NCBI RefSeq assembly: GCF_018982885.2
Contig: NZ_CP081849.1
Location: forward strand, 1-64,000
Direction: 5' to 3'
DNA: 64,000 nucleotides
Source of the DNA: Polymorphobacter megasporae
Lineage (GTDB): Bacteria; Pseudomonadota; Alphaproteobacteria; Sphingomonadales; Sphingomonadaceae
Shown: positions 58,762 through 64,000 of the stretch, one piece after another
Layout of the letters: every line of letters begins with the position of its first letter
Numbering within the stretch: the stretch's first letter is position 1
The notes under the pieces: generated by a model
Database searches by the model: none
Seen by the model: only the letters and a program-made list of their open reading frames with translations
What the model was told of the DNA's origin: nothing
Position numbers and translations under genes: made by a program

Positions 58762-60012
58762 ATGGAAGTACCACGCGGCATCGCGATTGTCGGCGGCGGG
58801 ATCGCCGGTCTGGCGCTCGCTCTGGGGCTCCATCGGCGCGGGATTCCGGCACGGGTTTACGAAGCAGCCCCGGCGATCGCAGAGATCGGGGTCGGCATCA
58901 CGCTGCTGCCGCACGGGATGCGCGAGATCGCCGCGCTCGGCCTCGCCGATACCGTCCTTGCCGCCGGTATCGAGAACCGCGAGAGCGCCTTCTTCAACCG
59001 CTTCGGTCAGAAATTGTTTGCCGAGCCGCGCGGCAAGTTCGCCGGCTATCCGCAGCCCGAGGTCGGCATCCACCGCGGGCGTCTCCATGGCATCCTGCTC
59101 GCGGCGGTGCGCGCGCAGATCGGCGCCGACGCGGTAACGTGCGACCATGCATTCGTCGGGCTCGACCAGACCGATGCCGGCGCTACGCTGCACTTCAAGG
59201 CGACGTCGGACGGATCGATGCGGGCACCGGTGACGGCGGATGTCGTCATCGCCTGCGACGGCGTCAATTCGGCGGTGCGCAGGCTGTTTTACCCCCACGA
59301 GACCGTAGCGTTCACCGGAATCAACACGTGGCGCGGGGTGACGCGGCACAAGCCGATCCTTGGTGGCTCCACCTACATGCGGATCGGCTCGATCAAGACC
59401 GGCAAGATCGTCGTCTATCCGATCGTCAACGATATCGACGGATCGGGCGACCAGCTGATCAACTGGATCGCCGAGATCGAAACCGACCGCAACCAGCGCA
59501 ATGACTGGAACCAGGTTGGCGACCGCGGCGACTTCCTGCCGATCTATGAAGGCTTCAAGTTCGATTGGCTCGACGTCGGCGCGCTGATCCGTGATGCCGA
59601 GACCGTCCTTGAATATCCGATGGTCGACAAGGACCCGGTCGATCGCTGGACCTTCGGGCGCGTGACCTTCGCCGGCGACGCGGCGCATCCGATGTACCCG
59701 CGCGGATCGAACGGGTCGGCGCAGTCACTGATAGATGTCCGCGTCCTCGCCGACCTGCTCGCCGCCGGCGGCGACCCGCGCGCAGCATTTGCGGCGTACG
59801 AGGCCGAGCGCCGCCCCGCGACCGCCGAGATCGTCCGCACCAACCGCGTCAGCCCGCCCGACATCATCAATCTCAAGGTCGAGGAACTCGTCGGCGACCG
59901 CCCTGTCGACAATCTTGACGCGTACATCTCGCAGGACGAGCTGCGCGAGCTGTCGGACCGATACAAACGGATCGCCGGTTTCAGCGTCGACAGCGTCGCG
60001 CCGCCGCCATGA
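58762..60012 (+). CDS. FAD-dependent monooxygenase (PhzS / hydroxybenzoate hydroxylase-like)
   Basis: The 416-residue flavoprotein has AIVGGGIAGLALALGLHRRG (FAD), VVIACDGVNSAVRRLFYP (DG motif) and VTFAGDAAHPMYPRGSNGSAQSL (GD motif). The NGSAQS loop and the long C-terminal ERRPATAEIVRTNR helix recall the PhzS and 3-hydroxybenzoate hydroxylase branch. It probably hydroxylates an aromatic acid to a catechol or trihydroxy compound feeding the divergent ring-cleavage operon. It shares the regulatory site at 58700. A MarR gene follows 68 bp downstream. Confidence 0.85.
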   Translation: MEVPRGIAIVGGGIAGLALALGLHRRGIPARVYEAAPAIAEIGVGITLLPHGMREIAALGLADTVLAAGIENRESAFFNRFGQKLFAEPRGKFAGYPQPEVGIHRGRLHGILLAAVRAQIGADAVTCDHAFVGLDQTDAGATLHFKATSDGSMRAPVTADVVIACDGVNSAVRRLFYPHETVAFTGINTWRGVTRHKPILGGSTYMRIGSIKTGKIVVYPIVNDIDGSGDQLINWIAEIETDRNQRNDWNQVGDRGDFLPIYEGFKFDWLDVGALIRDAETVLEYPMVDKDPVDRWTFGRVTFAGDAAHPMYPRGSNGSAQSLIDVRVLADLLAAGGDPRAAFAAYEAERRPATAEIVRTNRVSPPDIINLKVEELVGDRPVDNLDAYISQDELRELSDRYKRIAGFSVDSVAPPP

Positions 60013-60080
60013 GGGTTGGGCTTACACCGCGATTGAAATAGACTAGCGACGATGAGGGCACCGCAGTCGAAGGCGCGCAC

Positions 60081-60593
60081 GTGACGAGCGATCATGGGTC
60101 GGCCGAGAAGTCGCTCGACGAACTTTACCGGCGCCCGGGATTTCTGCTTCGTCGCGCGCATCAGATCAGCGTCGCGCTGTTTCTGGAGGAGACCGCCGGG
60201 CTCGGCCTGACGACGACGCAATACGGGACGATGGTCGTCCTCCGCGCCCGCGGCAGCCTCGATCAGGTCGGAATTGCGACGCTCGTCGGCATCGACCGCT
60301 CGACGACCGCACTGGTCGTCAGCAAGCTCGAGGAAGCCGGCTATATTGAACGCCGCGACGACGACGTCGACAAGCGCCGCAAGATCATCACGCTGTCGCT
60401 GGCGGGCCACGCAATGCTCGAACGCGTCGCCGAGCCGGCGAAGCACGCCCGCGCACGCGCCCTCGACGCTTTCTCGGCCAAGGACGCCGCTAAGTTCCTG
60501 AACTTGCTCGAACGCTTCGTCGATAGGTTCAACGAGCACACCCGCGCGCCGATTCGTCCCGAGACAAACGGGAAACGCGCCTCGCGCAAATAG
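60081..60593 (+). CDS. MarR-family transcriptional regulator 1
   Basis: The 170-residue product starts at GTG 60081, preceded by GAAGG. It has a winged helix: TTTQYGTMVVLRARGSLDQVGIATLVGIDRSTTALVVSKLEEAGYIERRDDDVDKRRKIITLS, the classic MarR DNA-binding part with the DxRRK wing. It follows the FAD monooxygenase and could be its regulator, responding to an aromatic acid. It is convergent with the second MarR gene, 6 bp apart. Confidence 0.88.
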   Translation: MTSDHGSAEKSLDELYRRPGFLLRRAHQISVALFLEETAGLGLTTTQYGTMVVLRARGSLDQVGIATLVGIDRSTTALVVSKLEEAGYIERRDDDVDKRRKIITLSLAGHAMLERVAEPAKHARARALDAFSAKDAAKFLNLLERFVDRFNEHTRAPIRPETNGKRASRK

Positions 60594-60599
60594 CGGCGG

Positions 60600-61025
60600 T
60601 CAACCCGCCTTGACGATGGCGCGCAACCCGCGCCGCAGCGCGTCGAGATCGCCGACTGCGACCGCCGCAAGCAACTGTGCCTCCATCACGTCGACCGCCG
60701 CCTCGCACTTGGCGAGCAGCGCGTTGCCGGCGCCGGTCAGCCGCGTCATCAGGATGCGGCGGTGCTCGGGGCTTTCGAGCCTTTCGATCAACCCCTTGCG
60801 GATCAGCGAAGCGATCGTTTCAGACATCGATTGCGGCGTGATGCCCGCCTTGCGCGCGAGGTCGGCCGACGACTGGTCGCGCTCGTCGCGGAGCAGCGAC
60901 AGCGTGACATATTGCCGGGGCGTCAGCCCGAGCGGCTGGAGCGACGCCTCGAGCCCGGTGCGGACCACCGTCTCTGCGCGCTTGATCAGATAGACGGTGC
61001 GGGATGCGCGCATGCTCATTTTCAC
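60600..61025 (-). CDS. MarR-family regulator 2, FerC-like
   Basis: The 141-residue product has LTPRQYVTLSLLRDERDQSSADLARKAGITPQSMSETIASLIRKGLIERLESPEHRRILMTRLT, a standard MarR winged helix. It is divergent from the ferB/ferA-like genes, the same relation as a FerC-type repressor that releases DNA when hydroxycinnamoyl-CoA binds. The 67 bp between the genes carries an AT-rich inverted repeat. The role is inferred from position and family. Confidence 0.82.
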   Translation of the reverse strand: MKMSMRASRTVYLIKRAETVVRTGLEASLQPLGLTPRQYVTLSLLRDERDQSSADLARKAGITPQSMSETIASLIRKGLIERLESPEHRRILMTRLTGAGNALLAKCEAAVDVMEAQLLAAVAVGDLDALRRGLRAIVKAG

Positions 61026-61092
61026 TTGGAATATACGGAAGCCTTATATACGGCTAGCTTCCATTCAGAACGTCGAACCTGGGGAGACTATC
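61026..61092. promoter_or_regulatory. Promoter/operator region of the ferB-like operon
   Basis: GGAAGCC and GGCTAGCTTCC form an imperfect inverted repeat around ttatatac (about 61038-61063). Two ATATACGG copies, 17 bp apart, overlap the likely -10 region. This is a probable binding site of the divergent MarR protein. Confidence 0.5.
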
Positions 61093-61956
61093 ATGGATCA
61101 GACACCTGCCGGTGCCAACGCATCGTCGCCAGCCGGGACGTACCAGACCGTTGCGATCGAGCGCGACGAGAGGATCGCGTGGGTCACGCTCAACCGCCCG
61201 GAAAAACGCAACGCGATGAGCCCGACGATGAACCGCGAGATGCTCGAAGTCCTTGAGGAGCTCGAAATTGACGACAGCGTCGGCGTCGTCGTCCTCACCG
61301 GCGCGGGCGATTCGTTCACCGCCGGCATGGATCTCAAGGAATATTTCCGCGAGACCGACCAGGCCTCAGCGGTCGAGAAAACCCGCATCCGCCGCGCCGC
61401 GGGCGAATGGCAGTGGCGCAAGTTGCGCTTCTATCCCAAGCCGACGATCGCGATGGTCAACGGCTGGTGTTTCGGCGGCGCGTTTACGCCGCTGATCGCG
61501 TGCGACCTCGCGATCGCCGCCGACGAAGCCACCTTCGGGCTGAGCGAGATCAACTGGGGGATCATCCCCGCCGGCAACGTCACCCGCGCGCTCGCCGAAG
61601 TGATGCATCACAAGGCGGCGCTGTATTACATCATGACCGGCGAGCCGTTCGGCGGGCAGATCGCGGTGCAGACCGGGCTGGTCAACGAATCGGTGCCGCT
61701 CGAAAAGCTGCGCGAACGGACGCGCGCGCTGGCGAAGACCTTGCTCGCCAAGAACCCGACCGTGCTCCGGCAGGCGAAGAACACGTTCAAGCGGATCGGC
61801 GTGATGGACTGGGATTTGGCCGAGGATTATCTGAGCGCTAAGGCCGAGCAGACCGCGGCGCAGGACCCCGAAAAGGGCCGCAACAAGGGCATGGCGCAGT
61901 TCCTCGACGAGAAGTCGATTCGCCCCGGCCTGCAAGGATACCGCCGCGATGCCTGA
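61093..61956 (+). CDS. ferB: Hydroxycinnamoyl-CoA hydratase/lyase (FerB/HCHL type)
   Basis: The 287-residue crotonase starts at ATG 61093. It has the oxyanion segments TAGMDLKEYFRE and NGWCFGGAFTPLIACDLA, and the two residues expected for hydratase/lyase activity on p-hydroxycinnamoyl-CoA: E152 in FGLSEINWGIIPAGN and Y246 in WDLAEDYLSAKAEQ. The reaction converts feruloyl-, sinapoyl- or coumaroyl-CoA to vanillin, syringaldehyde or hydroxybenzaldehyde plus acetyl-CoA. It overlaps the acyl-CoA synthetase gene by 8 bp, so the two act together. Function is supported strongly by motifs and by the neighbour. Confidence 0.92.
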   Translation: MDQTPAGANASSPAGTYQTVAIERDERIAWVTLNRPEKRNAMSPTMNREMLEVLEELEIDDSVGVVVLTGAGDSFTAGMDLKEYFRETDQASAVEKTRIRRAAGEWQWRKLRFYPKPTIAMVNGWCFGGAFTPLIACDLAIAADEATFGLSEINWGIIPAGNVTRALAEVMHHKAALYYIMTGEPFGGQIAVQTGLVNESVPLEKLRERTRALAKTLLAKNPTVLRQAKNTFKRIGVMDWDLAEDYLSAKAEQTAAQDPEKGRNKGMAQFLDEKSIRPGLQGYRRDA

Positions 61957-64000
61957 AGCGCCAACGGCCAATGTCTCGTTCGCCGCGGTCGGACGGCTGC
62001 TGCGCCCGAAGTCGGTGGCGATCGTCGGCGTCAGCGAGGACGGCGGCTCGATGGGAGGCCGGTCGTTCCGCAACATCAAGGCGTTCGACTTCCCCGGGGC
62101 GGTCCACCTCGTCAGCCGGACCAACGCCTCGGTCGGCGGACGGCCGTGCGTCGCGACGATCGACGACCTGCCCGACGAGGTCGACGCGGCGGTCATCGCT
62201 CTGCCCGCTCGCGCGATCGTTCCGGCGATCGAGGCATGCGCGCGCAAGGGCATCGGCGGCGCGGTCGTCTTCGCCGCCGGCTTCGCCGAAGCCGGTGCCG
62301 AAGGCGTCGCCGCGCAGGCGCGGATGACCGCGATCGCCCGCGAGGCCGATATCGCGGTCCTCGGCCCGAATACGCTCGGCATGACCAATTTCGTCGCGGG
62401 CAATTGCCTCGCCTTCGGCCCGAATGCGCCGAGCCCGCCCGAGGGTCGTCCGGCGCTCGCGGTTCTCGCGCAGAGCGGCGCCATGATGGGAAGCCTGCGC
62501 CTGTCTGCCACGGTGCGGAATTACGCCGTGTCCTACGCGATCGCGACCGGTAACGAGGCGGTCACCGGCGTCGAGGATTTCATGGCGCATATCGTCGACG
62601 ACGCCGACACCCACGCGATTGCTGTCTTCGCCGAACAGCTCCGCCGCCCGCTCGACTTTCTCGCGCTGGCGCGGCGCGCGCGCGGCAACGGCAAGCCGGT
62701 CATCCTGCTCCACCCGGGCCGCAGCGACCGCGCACGCGATTCGGCGGCGTCGCATACCGGCGCGCTCTCGGGCAATTACGACGTCATGCGCGCGCTTGTC
62801 GCGAGCGAGGCGGTCATCCTCGTCGAGACGCTCGAGGAGCTGCTCGACGCGGCGGAATTCTTCACGCGCTTCCCGGTTGGCCAGGCGACTGGCCCCTCGG
62901 TGATCACCGACTCGGGTGCCCTGCGCGGCTTGTCGCTCGACTTTGCCGACAGCCTTGGGCTGACGCTGCCCGACCTGAACGCCGGCACGCTCGCCCGGCT
63001 GCGCGAGCGGCTGCCGACGTTCGCCGAGGCGAGCAACCCGCTCGACATCACCGCCCAGGGCCTCAAGGACATGCCGTTATACGCCGAGGCCACCGCGGCG
63101 ATGGCGGCGGATCCGGGCAGTAGCGGCGTGCTTGTCGCGGTCATGCCCGGGAGCCCCGAGGTCGGGATGATCAAGGCCCAGGCGATCCTGCCGGCGCTGA
63201 TCGCGAGCGACAAGCCAAAGGCCTATGTCGTGCTCGGCGACGCCCCGGTCGATCCGACGCTGGCGGCGACGATGCAGACGAACGGCATCCCCTTCTATCG
63301 ATCACCCGAGCGCGCGCTGCGCATGTTCGCGCATTCGGCGCGCTTCGCCGACCTTAAGCAGCGCGCCAACGCCGCGACCGCTGCGCCGATCGCTGCCGCG
63401 GACCGCGTCGCGGGCAGCGGCGCGATGCTCGAACATGCGGGCAAGGCGCTGCTCCAGACAGCGGCGGTAGCCGTTCCCGAGGGCGCGCTCGCGACTACGC
63501 TCGAGGGCGCCGTCGTAGCGGCGACGCGGATCGGTTACCCGGTCGTCCTCAAGGTTCAGTCGGCCCAGTTGTTGCACAAGACTGAAGTCGGCGGCGTCGC
63601 GGTCGGCCTCGCCGATGAGGCCGCGCTGCGAGCTGCGTGGGGCACGATGGCGCAGCGCGTTACCGACGCCCGTCCCGATGCGGTCATCGCCGGCTATCTC
63701 GTCGAGGCGATGGCCGCGCGCGGCCTCGAACTCGTCGTCGGCGGCCGGCGCGACCCCAATTGGGGACCCGTCGTCGTCGTTGGGCTCGGCGGCGTGTGGA
63801 TCGAGGCCTTGAACGACATCCGGCTGTTGCCGGCCAGCGTCACCGAAGCGGTGGTGATCGAGGAATTGGGGCTGCTCAAGGCGCATAGCCTGCTCGAAGG
63901 CGCGCGCGGCGCGGCACCGGTCGACAAGGCCGCCGTGGCGCGCGTGGTGACAACGATCGGACAGCTGCTGCTCGCTCATCCCGAGATCGTCGAGATCGAC
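61949..64000 (+). CDS. ferA: Feruloyl-CoA synthetase-like, ADP-forming acyl-CoA synthetase (cut by window end)
   Basis: The reading frame from ATG 61949 is open for 684 codons to the window edge; family members are about 700 residues, so nearly all is present. The N-terminal CoA-binding domain has LLRPKSVAIVGVSEDGGSMGG. The succinyl-CoA-synthetase-like part has GPNTLGMTNF, LAQSGAMMG, ASHTGALSG (catalytic His) and TDSGALRG. The ATP-grasp domain begins near GYPVVLKVQSAQLLHKTEVGGV. In the SYK-6 FerA type such enzymes activate ferulate, sinapate and other hydroxycinnamates with CoA. It overlaps the ferB-like gene, forming a ferBA operon. Confidence 0.88.
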   Translation, partial: MPEAPTANVSFAAVGRLLRPKSVAIVGVSEDGGSMGGRSFRNIKAFDFPGAVHLVSRTNASVGGRPCVATIDDLPDEVDAAVIALPARAIVPAIEACARKGIGGAVVFAAGFAEAGAEGVAAQARMTAIAREADIAVLGPNTLGMTNFVAGNCLAFGPNAPSPPEGRPALAVLAQSGAMMGSLRLSATVRNYAVSYAIATGNEAVTGVEDFMAHIVDDADTHAIAVFAEQLRRPLDFLALARRARGNGKPVILLHPGRSDRARDSAASHTGALSGNYDVMRALVASEAVILVETLEELLDAAEFFTRFPVGQATGPSVITDSGALRGLSLDFADSLGLTLPDLNAGTLARLRERLPTFAEASNPLDITAQGLKDMPLYAEATAAMAADPGSSGVLVAVMPGSPEVGMIKAQAILPALIASDKPKAYVVLGDAPVDPTLAATMQTNGIPFYRSPERALRMFAHSARFADLKQRANAATAAPIAAADRVAGSGAMLEHAGKALLQTAAVAVPEGALATTLEGAVVAATRIGYPVVLKVQSAQLLHKTEVGGVAVGLADEAALRAAWGTMAQRVTDARPDAVIAGYLVEAMAARGLELVVGGRRDPNWGPVVVVGLGGVWIEALNDIRLLPASVTEAVVIEELGLLKAHSLLEGARGAAPVDKAAVARVVTTIGQLLLAHPEIVEID

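Noticed and set aside
1-64000. tRNA or rRNA genes
   Set aside because: No cloverleaf or conserved rRNA stretch was noticed on reading; none is claimed.

Overview
This window looks like a chromosome segment, or a large plasmid segment, of a sphingomonad-type alphaproteobacterium. Four things point there: a PEPxxWA-type C-terminal sorting signal, three large TonB-dependent receptors, an oxidative aromatic-acid catabolism of the kind known from Sphingobium and Novosphingobium, and short intergenic repeats that I associate with sphingomonads. This is judged from protein motifs and gene content only; no database search was possible.

The left 28 kb is accessory DNA. It opens with an orphan type VI secretion module: an Hcp tube protein, a divergent membrane-anchored protein with an HExxH metallopeptidase motif that looks like an effector, and a SUKH-domain protein that could be immunity-related. 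Next comes a graveyard of broken mobile elements (a kup fragment, IS66, Tn3-family and IS110 pieces at 4.2-7.4 kb). A complete MFP-RND-OMF efflux operon follows on the minus strand (8.1-14.0 kb), then small secreted proteins, an IS5-type relic, and three copies of a 187-188 bp inverted-repeat element. A LuxR-type receptor without a nearby synthase, a PEP-CTERM protein, a TPR gene with two disruptions, a Crp/Fnr regulator, a phasin-like protein and other small genes fill 18-24.5 kb. A TonB receptor (25.4-28.0 kb) ends this part. Beside it lie a compact candidate small RNA (about 28.2 kb) and a 310 bp second copy of the 3' end of the crp-like gene.

From 28.8 kb to the right edge the DNA is visibly GC-richer and densely packed with catabolic operons. 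Block 1 (28.8-36 kb, plus): MFS transporter, TonB receptor, SDR, thiamine-diphosphate enzyme. Block 2 (44.4-36.1 kb, minus): TonB receptor, type I extradiol dioxygenase, FAD monooxygenase, alpha/beta hydrolase, fumarylacetoacetase-type hydrolase, MFS transporter. Together these could form a hydroxylation, ring-cleavage and C-C hydrolysis route for an unidentified aromatic. Block 3 (44.6-48.7 kb, plus): epimerase/dehydrogenase, SDR, cupin, Tat-exported decarboxylase-like amidohydrolase, TetR. Block 4: LigA/LigB-type dioxygenase pair (minus), cytochrome b561, 2-oxopent-4-enoate hydratase-like protein, LysR. Block 5 (58.7-52.4 kb, minus): LigJ-type 4-oxalomesaconate hydratase, DesZ/LigB-type dioxygenase, three tandem RraA/CHA-aldolase-family proteins, aldehyde dehydrogenase, alpha/beta hydrolase. 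This resembles a gallate / 3-O-methylgallate meta-cleavage route ending in pyruvate and oxaloacetate. Block 6 (58.8-64 kb): FAD monooxygenase, two MarR regulators, and a ferulate-type module (FerB-like hydratase/lyase and FerA-like acyl-CoA synthetase, cut by the window end).

A palindrome close to TTGTCAGACGTCTGATA recurs in front of several of these operons (28.74, 30.19, 30.24, 44.49 and 58.70 kb). One unidentified regulator may therefore control the transporters, ring-cleavage genes and monooxygenases as a single regulon.
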